From Phytophthora hibernalis (lineage: Eukaryota > Oomycota > Peronosporomycetes > Peronosporales > Peronosporaceae), in NCBI GenBank assembly GCA_012656075.1, contig JAAKBF010000349.1, forward strand, positions 62,001 through 126,000: 64,000 bases of DNA, in the 5' to 3' direction. The notes under the pieces are model-generated. The model was not told the origin of the DNA. It worked only from the letters and a program-made list of their open reading frames with translations, and ran no database searches. This document shows, piece after piece, positions 1-11,381 of this stretch. The position numbers and the translations under genes are program-made. Within the stretch, counting starts at the first letter, position 1; each line of letters starts with the position of its first letter.

Positions 1-1069
1 GATGGTCGAGCCATACTCCTTCTTGAACTCGTCCAAGCGGCTGCCGTCCACGATGCGGGCAATCACTTTCCGCACATCGAACGGTTTGCGCGAGTCCACC
101 GGAATGGCGCCGCCCAGCTCATCGGGCGAGTAAATTGGCTCCTCAATTGGTGTCTGAGTCACAGCAGGCTGTTTGCGGTAGTTGAGGTTGCTCACAATGC
201 GCCGCGTGATGTCCAGCGCATGGGCGTCGTTGTTCGCGTAGTGGTCGGTCACGCCCGACGTGCGGCAGTGTACATCGGCGCCTCCCAGTTCCTCGGGTGT
301 CACCACTTCCCCTGTTGCTGCCTTGACCAGCGGTGGTCCTCCCAGGAACACGGTTCCGTTGCCCTTCACAATGACGCTCTCGTCCGACATGGCCGGCACG
401 TAGGCTCCTCCTGCCGTGCAGCTGCCCATGACCACTGCGATCTGCGGGATGCCCATGGCTGACATGGTCGCTTGGTTGTAGAACTCACGCCCAAAGTGCT
501 CGCGATCTGGGAAAATGTCTGCCTGCAGCGGCAAGAAGGCGCCACCCGAGTCCACGAGGTAGATGCAGGGCAGTCGGTTCTCCTGCGCGATCTCCTGCGC
601 GCGCAGGTGCTTCTTGACCGTGAGGGGAAGTAAGTGCCTCCCTTGACCGTGGCGTCGTTGCCCAGGATCACGCACTCTACGCCGTTGATGCGGCCAATTC
701 CCGTGACGATGCCGGCGCTGGGCACTCCACCGCCGTACATGTCGTAGGCGGCCAAGGGCGACAGCTCCAGGAACGGCGAGCCAGCGTCCAACAGCGAGTT
801 GATGCGGTCGCGCACGGGCATCTTGCTGCGGGACTCATGACGCGCACGCGCCGCCTCCCCACCGCCCTGACGCGCGTGCGCCACACGCCCCGCAGCTCCG
901 TTGTGAGCTTGGACATGTGCGTCTGGGACTCCTGAAACTGAGCCGACTTGACGTTGAGCGCGCCGTCCAGCACGTTGGAGAAGGAACCGAGTGCGCCTGC
1001 CTGCGAGGCGAAGCTGCGCACAGGGAGGAGCAGCGAGCGCCGCGCCGGGGTGTACACGTTCCGTAGCAT
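1..1069 (-). CDS. MCCC2: Methylcrotonoyl-CoA carboxylase beta subunit, mitochondrial (5' part, two apparent frameshifts)
   Basis: This is the carboxyltransferase subunit of the biotin enzyme that carboxylates 3-methylcrotonyl-CoA in leucine breakdown in the mitochondrial matrix. The start at 1069 gives an Arg-rich amphipathic leader (MLRNVYTPARRSLLLPVRSF) typical of mitochondrial import. The conserved carboxyltransferase core follows in three frames: RINSLLDAGSPFLELSPLAAYD, GIVTGIGRINGVECVILGND and VKGGTYFP in the second frame, and a third frame read down to position 1 ending in a segment like RKVIARIVDGSRLDEFKKEYG. The breaks lie near 885 (beside a GGGG run) and near 630 (a CCCC run). One extra base at each run would rejoin the frames, so sequence error is likelier than a pseudogene. 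The gene runs off the left edge. Propionyl-CoA carboxylase beta is the main alternative, but the motifs fit MCC better. Confidence 0.85.
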
Positions 1070-1342
1070 GCTTGCAGCGTTGGTTGAAGTTCTCTGAAAT
1101 TTATTTCTTTACGGAAAAAATAGGACCTCATTCGGATTGCTGTGATTAGGAATGCTGATAAGAACCATACTAAAATAAAGGGCTTGTAGCTAGATGTTGG
1201 GTTAAAGAAGTGTTGAAGAAATCGTCGTCGTTCAAGCTTCACTTCGCTTCAAGATATGACTACATTATCATGAAAATGAGATACTTACATGTAAGAAGAA
1301 CGTGTTAATGACACACTACAGTACGGTATCTCCACAATAAAT
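1070..1342. other. Intergenic, MCC beta promoter side
   Basis: This short stretch upstream of the MCC beta start contains no convincing gene. It ends at the AAAT that was duplicated when the Ty3/gypsy element inserted at 1343. Confidence 0.5.
1339..1342. repeat. Target-site duplication AAAT, left copy
   Basis: The four bases AAAT directly before the 5' LTR recur directly after the 3' LTR at 14540-14543, as expected from integrase-mediated insertion. Confidence 0.85.
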
Positions 1343-1893
1343 TGTCCCGAGTCAGAACGGTGGCAACCGTCTTGACTCAGAAGCAATCCGGCTTGACGGG
1401 ATTGCTGCTCAACTTCGTGCCGAGCAGCAACGGGAGGATGAACTGGCTGCCCTGTCGCAGCTACGGAGGGATGGTCGCTCGGTGACACAACCATAGCTTT
1501 TGGCTGTGTTTGGTGGGACCCTGGGATTGGTGGAACCAGGGCCCCCATATTTCGAATTTGAAGTTACGCCAAGGAACGCGGACGGCGGAGGCTTCGAGGC
1601 ATCGCGAGGACAGAAGGCATGGATATGCCAAGGACCAGGACAAGGTCAAGGGCGTGTAGAGGCGAAGGAGGGGTGTCGACTCAGGCACGGAACGATTGCT
1701 GCAGTATGGTAAGCATAAATGTGGAAGCGGAAGGACGGCCGCTTTGGAATTAGGAAAGCTCAGTCGTGAAAAACCTTGGAACCAGCAAGTTAATATCTTT
1801 TGTATTGAACTTTGTTGTTATTGATTATTACTCTCCTAGAACGCGCCTGCCATACGCCTCGAGGACCGTCCTAAATCAAGGCGGCTCGCGACA
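1343..1893 (+). repeat. 5' LTR of element 1 (551 bp)
   Basis: It matches 13985-14539 almost base for base from TGTCCCGAG to CTCGCGACA and diverges immediately outside both ends. The terminal inverted dinucleotides TG...CA are present. Small differences from the 3' copy include a 4-bp indel near the right end and a few substitutions. Confidence 0.95.
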
Positions 1894-2349
1894 GCTTGAT
1901 GGAGAAGAAGGGTACAGTCTTCGGCGTGCAGCAGTGTGCCCTGAGGGAGAGTCTGGAGCGCGGGATTGTAACCGCTTCGATTGCAGGGCGCGTACGCTTG
2001 GCAAGGGCCCCATGCGTAGTCGCCGCGCAAGGAACCGCGATGGAGGCCGCGTCACGCTCGAAGTTGGAGAAGCAACCGTGCCTGGAAGGCCATTGAGAAC
2101 GGTCTCGGAGGAGCGTCGCCATATAACTGGCAAAGAGAACGGTAGAAGGCGTGCAAGGAACGGAAGCGCGATCTTCTGTGAACTGTGAGAGGCGGGCGTC
2201 TGAGGATCAAGCAGCGCAGCCTACGGTTGGTGAAGTGGAACGTACGGCGGACGGACTTGGCAGTGTCGACGGTTGAGTGACTAGCAGCGCGTCGAGCTAC
2301 GGAAATTGGGTGCACGGAAGACCTCGGAAACGGTTAGCACAACTGGAAG

Positions 2350-4560
2350 ATGCCGCGGCAGGACGATGAGCGCGATGATGGAAATGGTGATGGCACGGAA
2401 CGCCTAGATGGCGACCGTGAAGTGGATCAAGGTGACCAAGCTACTGGTGTAGTACGGTCTGAAGTGGAGCGGCTGGAGTCCGAAGAGCGTCGCCGGACCA
2501 GTCGAAGGCCTGCGAGCCTAGGAGAAGGAACTCGTTCGGGATCAAGAGCGAGTAGTCGTCGCGAAGTGTAAGTGGGCGGTCGGTTCAGGCCACCACGACG
2601 CACGGTCGCGGGACATTGCAAGGAGAAGTGATGAGGGAACTGTGGCATCAGTATGAAGATGAATCGAAATCCATAGAAGGAGGCGAGCCCGCCGAGGATA
2701 CAAGCGAGCAAGCCGGGGATATGAGTGACCACGGTACAAGATCGGAAGCGTCTTCCCGACCACAGTCTCGACACCTTTCCGTGCATCATCGACACCGTGA
2801 CGAACAGAGTCAACACGGTGAACCGCGAGAAGAGACGGTGGCGCAAGGGTACGCCGCTGAGTTTGAAGGAGGCTATGGAGAATACGGAGGAGTGCCGGCT
2901 TCACTATTTTCCGTATGCTGGTGCGTACGCCTATCCGTATCCGGCCCCAGAACTGGTCAAGGAGGCTCCGAAACGGTCTCCTAGTGGGTTTATTGCACGG
3001 TACACCGGACCAGTGACACGTCGAGTGGCGCAACCCTCGGTTGGATGGGATTGGATTGTGAAGCGTGAACCTGTCACGGTCCCTGAACCTCAGGAACGGA
3101 GTGGCGCGGCGCCTCCGGTTCCGTATTTGCCGTATTATCCGGGTATTGGTCCGTATGGTACGCCTGGATGGATACAGCGTCCATACCAAGGAGGTCCGCC
3201 TCCTCACGGAGCGCCGAGGCCGACTGGAACTCCTGTGGTGACGCCTCAAGGTGCACCTCCGGCGAGAAGAACTGTGCCACCGACTGGACATGCGACTACG
3301 GCTAGAGGAACGGCTCCTCTTTCGAGAACGAGTGCTCCGCCTGCGCCTAGGAACGCACAGCCTGTACATTAGAGTGCTCCTCCTGCGCCTCGGATCGAGC
3401 CTCCGCCTCTGGGACCTCCCAGACAGAACGCTCCGGCGTCTATACAGACCGGATATGGAGTGGCTGGACCGGTGGCATCCGTCCGTACTTCTGAGTCTTT
3501 GCGATGTCACGCCTGGTTTCGAACGGTTTGAAAGTACTTCCGATGTTCTATTCGGAAACGACCACGGTGGAGAAATCACGTGACTTCTGGGAAGCATTCG
3601 AGTCTTACACTGAAGGACTACCAGAACGGTCGAGGTTGCTGGTGTTCCGTCAGAAGTTGAAGGGCAAGGAAGGTGAGCGTTGTTGGGGTAATTCGAGTAT
3701 CAAGACCTACGACACTCTGCGCACAAGGTTCCATAACCACTTCCTGAGCAGAACGGCTGATGAGCTATGGGAACGGTTGCATACGACGAAGCGTGAACAT
3801 GGAGAATCCGTGGAAGAATGAGGTGACCGTGTCTCCGATCTATGCGAAGCTCTGGACTATCCAGATCCACGGATGCGATATCAAATGTTCCGTCGCGGCT
3901 TAAGGAACAAGCGTCTACTGGCCACGCTCGACTCGAGCCCGGCCTGCGATATTCCTGCAGCGCGTGAGTGGTTGATGTTCAAGGACATGCACCGTCCTAT
4001 TGAGGAAGAGGACCAATTTGAAGACGGAGCTCTGAAGCGTGGCAAGAAGGACAAAAGCCAATCGACTGTCGAGGAACTGTCCCAGAAGATGCAGTCGTTC
4101 ATGACAAGACAGGAACAGTGGCGGGAACAAATGGAGCAGGAGCGTTGGCAACCACCACGGTCTCCTCGCAACCGTACTCCTACCATTTCGTCCGTGCAGG
4201 ACTTGCCTCCTTCACCGTCTAGTGGGAACCAAGGGAACGGACAACGGTTCCGTGACATCAGCATGGCTGCGGACGACCGAGCTCGAGAAGGAATAAGCGT
4301 GTGTGGACGTTGTGGCCGGAAAGGATGCAGTCGTTTCAACTGTCCTCGCCAGAAGATGACTTGTCGGCGCTGTGGACGGCTCGGACACATCATGTCGGAG
4401 TGCGAGGAACCGTACCGTGGTAATGGGATGCAGAACGGTGGCCAAGGTGGTTGGTCGCCTACTCGAAACTGTTTTCTGTGAAAACCTGGTCACATCGTTG
4501 CAAACTGTCCAGACGTTGAGACGCTGCGGACTATGGCTCGGTCTAGGAGAACCCACCGTT
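2350..4560 (+). pseudogene. Gag polyprotein of element 1, interrupted
   Basis: This encodes the capsid and nucleocapsid proteins that package element RNA. The N-terminal half is acidic, then rich in Pro, Tyr and Gly (2725-3372). A capsid-like helical region starts at 3504 (DFWEAFESYTEGLPERSRL, then a YDTLRTRFHNHF segment). Two CCHC-like knuckles follow near 4300-4400 (CGRCGRKGCSRFNC and CRRCGRLGHIMSEC). The frame is broken by TAG at 3370-3372, a frame change near 3500, TGA at 3819-3821 and TGA at 4479-4481. The last stop falls exactly where a third knuckle should have a Cys, because the same frame continues directly with KPGHIVANCPD. Gag is therefore non-functional as written. Confidence 0.8.
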
Positions 4561-6010
4561 GCCCCATCTCCTCGTCAATGACGGAGGCAGGAGGAAGGGA
4601 GGAGAGAGTCACTCCTTCCTCTGGTCTAGTGAATGACTCGAGTGGTGACCGCACCGTGAAGACTGGACGGACGATCATCAGGTATGAAGATGAATGGAAA
4701 AGAGCGGAATTTCTGCAGGTCGACTCGGATGAAAGTGTTGACTTGGAGGTGAACCGAGATGGAATAATGGAAATTGCGGAAGATGATGAAGATGACTCGG
4801 ATGACTGTCTCGCCGTGCTGGAGGACGCGGAGTTCATGGATTTGAACTGTGAGATGGAGTATGGTGACAACGAGGGCCTGGTTGAAGAGCCCATCGTTTG
4901 GGAAGACCAAGAAGTGGTGGCCGAATTGAATGGTCTGGAGATCAAAGAAAACAGTTTTGAAGCCTTTGAAAACGGTTTCGACGCTGAAGAAGACGATCTC
5001 GAAGAAGAACTACAGGAAGCAGAGGAAGTGCACGACCCGGTGGTTGTTTACGGCACGGTGGCCGACTCCAATCAGGAGGTCGTAGCTGCAGAGCCGGAAG
5101 CTCAGAAGAAGGTCGCGGTGATCGCAATTATCCTACGTACGGCTAAGAGAGTGGTCGAACCGGTCTGGGCAGACGACGATGGTCTAGACAATCTGACCTT
5201 GGTGAAACCGTCTTCCTAGGTTGGGAGAAACTGGCGAAGGATCCACCCGAACCTTCGAGTGGAGAATTGGTGAACTTGGCATCAGAAGTGGACGAGTCGG
5301 AGGACGTCGGAAAAGGCAAGGACGGTACGGAGTCTGTGGACAAAGCCGAAAAGGAAAACCCGTCGCCTCACGCCCGATTGTTCACGGATGATGAACTGGA
5401 CGCATTGGAAAATAGGTTCCAGGCCAAGAAGCAAGCGTGATTGCTAAGGAAGAAGTCGCTGTCGAAAAGGAGGAATACGACAAGGAACTCGAAGAACGGT
5501 TGAACCCGTTGGACGAAGTGGAATTAAGGCGACGTGTGAAGCAGAACGCTGAGAACCAGAAGGAACCCACTCTGGACGAGATGGCACACTGGATACGGGT
5601 GTGTTAGCTCGAACAAGGGAAGCAACACCGTAGTGTACGAACACGCCCGAATATTGGCAGGATTGGTTCCGTGCCACGTTGGAGAATTCGGCAGAGGCAA
5701 AAAGGGCGAACCGTGACTTCTCGACTACTGTGTGGCTAGTACGGTCAGGAAAAGAACTGAGACCGTGAATAAGAGTGTCGAAATGAGCGTGGTTCCTGTA
5801 GATACGGTACTTGACGAATATGAAAGTTCGAGTAGCGACTCTAGCGGGGAAAGCGAAAGCGACTCCGAGACGGAAGCCAACAAGCCTGTGGTCGAGGACG
5901 CTGAAGCAATAGTGAAGGAAAATGTCGCGTTCTCGTTGGAGGTCGAAGACACGGTTGCGTCTATGGAAATAGCGGCCATTGCGGAAGTATTCGCTCAAAG
6001 ATCCGTCTAG
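4533..6010 (+). pseudogene. Acidic linker between gag and protease, interrupted
   Basis: Glu/Asp-rich open stretches (4533-5219, about 5220-5440 in another frame, and 5732-6010) show no domain I can name. They continue in series with gag and lead into a protease-like region after 6010. Stops at 5217-5219 and near 5438 break the frame. The composition is low-complexity acidic, rich in EEDDL and SESDSET type runs, as in other large oomycete gypsy elements. Confidence 0.5.
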
Positions 6011-7284
6011 GGTCGATTGAAGTGTCTTTACACGTACTAGTAGCGACCACTTTACACGTGGACGCTATACTAGAGTAGACGCTTTGAGCGCCTTCAGGGT
6101 GCTGATTGACGTGGAAGAATGGACGTTACTGTTAAAGGAACGGGGAAGTGCTGTCTCTCGTAATTACGATTGTGCAGGAGACGTTCATGGCGGCAATGTC
6201 GTGGACAGGCACTGGTAATGACAAACGTGATCGGTGACATAGAAAAAGGAGCTACGGTCATGGTAGAAGGGTCTCTGGGCCTACCACCTACTCTGTGCGT
6301 GGCGCGATCTCTTGGAACTGTAGAGGATGGCAAGGTTATTGTGGAAATGTACAATGCTTCCACTGACGAGTACTGATCCGGAAAGGAACGATTGTGGCTG
6401 CTACTTCAGTAATCCCCGAGGAGGCGTTCGGTTTGAACAGTCGCCTAATCCTGGAATGACCGTGATGCCTTCTAGTGCTCGAATGAAGTGGGTCAAACGG
6501 ATGATGTTGCTGCGACTCTGTCCGAGGAACGGAAGGAGGTCGAGGACAAGAAGGTGAAGGCTACTAAGCCTGGTGTCCCGCCTGACAAGCACGGTGAGAT
6601 GTCTGCTGATTTTTCTGAGTCCAAACTGTCGATGGAGCAAAAGGAACTGTTCCAGGCCGAGTTGAACCGTTTTCAGGACGTGTTTGTGGAGTCTTCTAAG
6701 AAACCGAGGCGAACGGAGTTGTTGCACTTTCGGATTGATACTGGGGACAGTTCTCCGATAAAGCAACAACCGTACCGTGCTCGCTGGCCGAAGGTGAAGT
6801 CATGGAAGCCGAGATTCAGCAGTTCGAGGAACTGGGTCTAATTCGACCGTCCAACAGTCCTTGGGCAAGCCCGGTATTGATGATCCGTAAACCTGACCGT
6901 GGGATCCGTTTCTGCATCGATTATAGACGGTTGAATGCTGTCACGATTAAGGACTGTTACCCGATGCCTTAATTGATGACATTTTGATGTACTAGGCGAC
7001 GTTCAACTGTTATCTACGATGGATATTGCGTCTGGCTATTGGAATGCATGAAGACAGCGTGTATAGAACGGCTTTCACGTGCAACTACGGTCTATATGAG
7101 TGGCGTTATGCCCTTTGGTCTGTGCAATGCGGTGCCGGCTTTCGAGCGTCCCATGGAAACTGTGCTCGTGGATCTGAAATGGAGAATCTGTCTAGTCTAC
7201 TTGGATGACTGTGTGATCATCAGCAAGGACTTCCCGTCTCATTTAGTACGGTTGCGCCAAGTGTTGACACGGTTTCAGCAAGCT

Positions 7285-8117
7285 GACGGTCCGGCCAACC
7301 AAAGGAAGCACGGACTATAGCCAGACTAGCCGTGTATCGTATGCTGAAGGAAGCTAAAAAGGAAATGGACACGGAGGAAAAGCTGAAGGAGCTCGCACGC
7401 GGTGAGGATGAAGCAGCTGAGGTCCCTCCATTGCGTGACAAAAGTCCTGAGGTGGACTGGGAACGGCTACGCTATTTTGTCGACGAGGTAGTACGTGAAC
7501 GAGGACTGCTTGGTCCGTGCTGGGACCGATTGTTGTCCTGGGTGGAGAACTACTTCGCTGGGAATGCGGTTCGAATCTGGAGGAAGCTGTGTGACCGGAC
7601 TGACGATCAACCACGCCTGCTGCTAAGCGTCGCCGACGTCATCAACAAAAGAAGACGGTGTGTTTTGACTGTTCGGCTCAATATCGAGTCCGTGCTGAAG
7701 CGTTGGGCAAACTAGAATCCCGGTTCGAGTGTGATGAAGACGCTTACCACTATGTGAACCAGAGCGTCCTAAGGCTGAACCACCTCCGAAACCGGTCTGG
7801 TGGAAGTTGTCACGGTCAACCTACCTAACGGGTTTGGAGTCCGTGACGACGACGGAGACGAAGGCTCTGATGTATCGCGGATTGTAGAGGAAGGACGGCG
7901 TGTTGTGTGCTCGGTAGGAAGCTTCGAGGCTCTCTTCAGCGGCTACATCGACTGTCTACCTTCACAGATGGCTGATACGAGTGCGACCTTGAGTTGGGTT
8001 GACCGTCAAGTGATGAAACGGTTAGGCCGTGCTGCTGAAGCTCTGGAACCGTACGACGGTCGTGTTCGAAGCTCGTCCGGTCATCGTCTACGTATCCGTG
8101 GGTGGTTGCGACTACCT
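7285..8117 (+). other. About 0.83-kb insertion splitting the RT domain of element 1
   Basis: RT sequence stops after VRLRQVLTRFQQA near 7285 and resumes with FKLKMKKCHWG near 8117, where family members run straight on. The intervening DNA holds an ORF at 7332-7715 (EVDWERLRYFVDEVVRERGLL, LLSWVENYFAGNAVRIWRKL) and a second open stretch at 7800-8135. I recognise neither. There are no LTRs, no clear terminal repeats and no convincing target duplication. It may be a fragment of another element part moved by template switching, or a captured sequence. Confidence 0.55.
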
Positions 8118-9588
8118 GCTTCAAACTCAAGATGAAGAAGTGTCACTGGGGGTGGAACCAAGTGGCTTTCATGGGGCATATTGTGACTCCGTCCGGAATC
8201 TTGCCTAATCCCGAAAAAGTGAAGGCAGTGATGAACGTACAGAGGCCTCAAGGCTGGCATGGAATACGGTCATTTTTGGGTCTTACTAGCTACTTCCGAC
8301 GGTACATTCCGGGGTATGCTCTCATTTCTGCTCCGCTTGAACGGTTGAAGTTGAAGAAGGCACATTCCTCTGGAATGAGGACTGTGAATTTGCCTTCCGA
8401 CAGCTCAAGCGTGCACTAGTGAAACCTCCTATTCTGGTATATCCTGACGCAAAGCGCCGCTTCAAGCTATTCGTTGATTCTTCACGATATGCTGTGGGAG
8501 CGTGTCTTATGCAGGAAGTGGGCGGTCGCATCCGTGTTGTTGCTTACGCTAGCAAATTGCTGACCGGTTCACAGAAAACTGGATCACGAAACAGGATGGT
8601 ATCTCGGAGATTGAGTGTTGGGGCGTGGTTTGGGCCACTAGGAGTTCAGATGCTACTTGGACAAGCGTGAGTTCGACTTGTACACGGGTCACGAGGCTTT
8701 GACTTGGGTCTTCAGTCCGGGTAACCGTACGACTAACTCGAAATTGGCACGCTGGGCGATGGAGCATTCGAATTTGCAGTTCAAGGTGTTCCACAAGCCT
8801 GGAACGACCATGGGTATTCTGGACGGATTGTCGCGCTTACCTGCGGGCCGTGCCGACGCCGTAACTCAAGCTGACTTGCTCAACCCAGTTCAGGGAAGGG
8901 GAACTCTTCCGATAAGAGACCTACTGAATCCGGAACCGTCTGATGAAGGACGGGTTCCAAATTCGGTTGGGGAGCAGTCTGACCAAGCCGAAGACGGAGT
9001 TGATTTTGAATACGGTGAGGACGAGGAGACCAAGAACGGTGAGGAACCGGGTCAGGAGACTGAACCCACTCAACTAGAGGGTGAAACGGAATCCGGAGCG
9101 GATGGGGCTTCTCCTGGAACGGATGAGGAATCTCCCCGCCGAACCGCCCTCGCTCACCTATGGACGTGTTCCGACTGGAAAGGAACAGTTCTTCAAAACA
9201 ACGGTAGTTGTCTTGGGTAGTGGCGCTGGTGGCGTTCATACAAGACCGTGCTCTACCTGTGGATCCGTTCTTTAGAGCGAAGATTGTCAAGATGGCTCCC
9301 AAGTATGAAGTCCTGAACGAAGTGTTGATGAGAAAGGTACATTTACCTGCGGCGGTGGAACCAGCACGGACGATAACCGTCCCAGTAGTTCCGGTCGGTT
9401 ACCAGGAAGTCGTGCTGCACTACTGTCATTCGGACATTCTGTGATCTCACATGGGATTGACTAAGACCCGAGACCGAGTGAGACGACACGGATACTGACC
9501 TGGTTGGCGCAAGGACGTTGCTGAGTACATACGTGGGTGCAGCGAGTGTGGAGGTGGAAAGGGTCATCGTCCGTGGAACCAGGGACCG

Positions 9589-10497
9589 ATGCAACGGATG
9601 CCAGTAGCTGACTTCACGGGTCCGTTCTCCCTACTCGTAGTGGATGCTATAGGGCCACTGGTGACCACGACGGCTGGCAACAAGTTCATCGTGGTGTTTG
9701 TTGACTATTTCACAGGATGGGCTGAGGCGTTCGCTGTCGACCGGTTAGACACGGTGACGTTCGTACACACAATGGTGAACGGTGTGGTGGCAAGGCACGG
9801 AGTACCTTCCCGTTTGTTGAGTGACCGTGGCTCGAACTTTACTTCTGAACTCGCTAAGTCGTTTTACGAGACGCTCGGGATCAAGAAATTGTACGATGCC
9901 GCTTATCACCCTCAAACGAAGGGCCTGGTTGATAGGTTCAACGGAACGCTCATTGGAATGCTCAAGATGTATGTGAGTGAGGCGCAGACGGACTGGGATC
10001 TATATTTACCACGTGTGTTGTTCGCCTACCGAACCGCGTACCACGAGGCGTTGGGAGACACGCCGTTTTTCTCTTTATACGGTCGAGACCCGATTCTCCC
10101 GTTAGACGTGGCGTTCCTGAACTTAGGTGAGAAATGGAAGAGCAACGAAGTGGCCCAGTACAGACGAGAACTGTACCGTTCCATGAAGGATTCACGGATG
10201 TTGGTCGAGCATCAGTTGGTGAAAGCGCAAGATCGGCATGAGCAGAGGTTGCACCAACAGCGGCCGGTTGAGTATGAGCATGGAGATCCGGTTTGGGTGT
10301 ACCAATTCTTCAGGGCACGGAGATGCGAGAAACGTACAAAGAAGCTGGCTTTCACGTGGTACGGTCCCTACCGTGTTTTAGGCAAGCTCGGTGAAAACAC
10401 GTATCAGATTGATATCCCGTCGCACCCGGATAAGAAGGTGATCGTGAATGTCAACCGTCTCAAGAAGTTTCATGGACGGTGGACCAGACCTTATTGA
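9589..10497 (+). CDS. Integrase core and C-terminal domain ORF of element 1
   Basis: This 302-codon open stretch carries the DDE catalytic core that joins element cDNA to the genome. Asp is at residue 19 (VVDAIGP) and residue 79 (LLSDRGSNF). The third position is residue 115 (GLVDRFNGTL), exactly 35 residues after the second Asp. That position should be Glu but is Asp (GAT, 9931-9933). A GPY/F-like module (FTWYGPYRVLGKLGENTYQI) and the VNVNRLKKF segment follow. The upstream zinc-binding part is in the same frame but cut off by two TGA stops. It is probably inactive because of the E-to-D change and the loss of the N-terminal domain. Confidence 0.88.
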   Translation: MQRMPVADFTGPFSLLVVDAIGPLVTTTAGNKFIVVFVDYFTGWAEAFAVDRLDTVTFVHTMVNGVVARHGVPSRLLSDRGSNFTSELAKSFYETLGIKKLYDAAYHPQTKGLVDRFNGTLIGMLKMYVSEAQTDWDLYLPRVLFAYRTAYHEALGDTPFFSLYGRDPILPLDVAFLNLGEKWKSNEVAQYRRELYRSMKDSRMLVEHQLVKAQDRHEQRLHQQRPVEYEHGDPVWVYQFFRARRCEKRTKKLAFTWYGPYRVLGKLGENTYQIDIPSHPDKKVIVNVNRLKKFHGRWTRPY

Positions 10498-11087
10498 CGA
10501 AGTACCTAAGGGTGTGGTGGAGATGGCAGCGAACCGAGCGATGGTCCTCTGGAGGAGTCGGATCTGCCTCCATCCAGTTACACGGAGTGATTGACAATTG
10601 GTCAAGAGGATACGGTTATAACGGGTGTGGATTCCCCGTTGTTGGAAGTGGTAGCCAAACGGAAGGCTGGTAGGACCGTGGAATATTTGGCGTTGGCTGC
10701 CAACTTGAGACTTTTTGGCTTCCGCGGGCGGCATTAATGGCGGAATATGGCTCGTTGGTTACCGCATTTGAACAGTCTAAGAGGGTGAAGAACCGTCTAC
10801 CTGAGCTGCGAAGGAGTGCCCGTTTGACTGAGGCAAATGCAGAGGTGGACGAAGACGACGTACTGATGGTGTAGGTCGTGGGGTGGAATTATCGTACCAT
10901 TGGAACGGTTGGGTACCTATGGAATTTGAAATGGTTCGAGAATGGAACGGTGGTAGTAAATGGGGAATTTTATTTTTTGAAGTTAAGTGAAGCTGGATCG
11001 GAACGCTCGAAGGCAAAATTGAAAAGAAAACGGAATGGGAGCGTTCTACGGTGTGGCTAAAGCGTCACAGATTTGGACTTGGGCGAT

Positions 11088-11381
11088 TTAGGTGACTTGG
11101 GGGCGACGGCTTCTTGTTGTCAGTGTCGGACGATTCGACGTCCTTACCGCCGCCTGACTTATTGTCGGACTCTTGTGCGTCGCCCTGCGAAGCTTTGGGG
11201 TCCTTCTTGTTCTTCTGGTCGCCTTCATCACTGCCTTGGTCGTCTTCGTCATCAGGTTCGAAGTCGGAGTCGTGCTCTTCTTGACGTTCTTGGTTTCGTG
11301 GTCGGATTCATCGGTGAGACCGGTGTGGGAAGAGACGTCGGAGGCTTCATCAACGGCTGCGAGCTTGGATTTCGTTGTCAA
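11088..11381 (-). pseudogene. Possible C-terminal extension of the antisense ORF, other frame
   Basis: This is a 97-codon minus-strand open stretch, Lys/Thr/Ser-rich with charged repeats (DESDHETKNVKKS), directly downstream of the antisense ORF but in a different frame. The composition fits a disordered charged tail of the same protein separated by a one-base frame change. The link is inferred from position only. Confidence 0.35.

Larger units (their letters stand above)
6088..10874 (+). pseudogene. Pol polyprotein of element 1: protease remnant, RT, RNase H, integrase, chromodomain-like tail
   Basis: Domains appear in Ty3/gypsy order across several frames. A protease-like FRVLID segment near 6090 lacks a clear D-[ST]-G. 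The pre-RT linker is at 6200-6370. RT starts near 6650 (PYRARWPK, then RFCIDYRRLNAVTIKDCYPMP) and has an intact YLDD box at 7198-7209. RT resumes at about 8118 (KMKKCHWG, GLTSYFRRYIPGY) after an insertion. RNase H runs about 8419-8880 (FVDSSRYAVGACLM, LYTGHEALTWVF). The integrase zinc-binding region lies at 9400-9560 and the catalytic core in the ORF at 9589. A basic chromodomain-like tail ends at TAG 10872-10874. Frameshifts occur near 6830, 7000, 8380, 8600 and 8650, with TGA stops at 9442-9444 and 9496-9498. Confidence 0.88.

Noticed and set aside
1900..1915. Primer-binding site of element 1 at TGGAGAAGAAGGG
   Set aside because: It starts with TGG but lies six bases inside the LTR end and I cannot match it to a known tRNA 3' end, so it is not listed as a feature.
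2542..3597. 351-codon minus-strand Arg/Ser-rich frame over gag of element 1
   Set aside because: It mirrors the coding strand of gag, starts in low-complexity sequence and has a composition dictated by the opposite frame, unlike the antisense ORF at 11378-12676, which has no sense gene under it.
3819..9498. TGA read as an amino acid (recoding)
   Set aside because: Host genes in the window end with TGA as a normal stop and the element also has TAG and frameshift lesions. Decay explains the TGA codons better.
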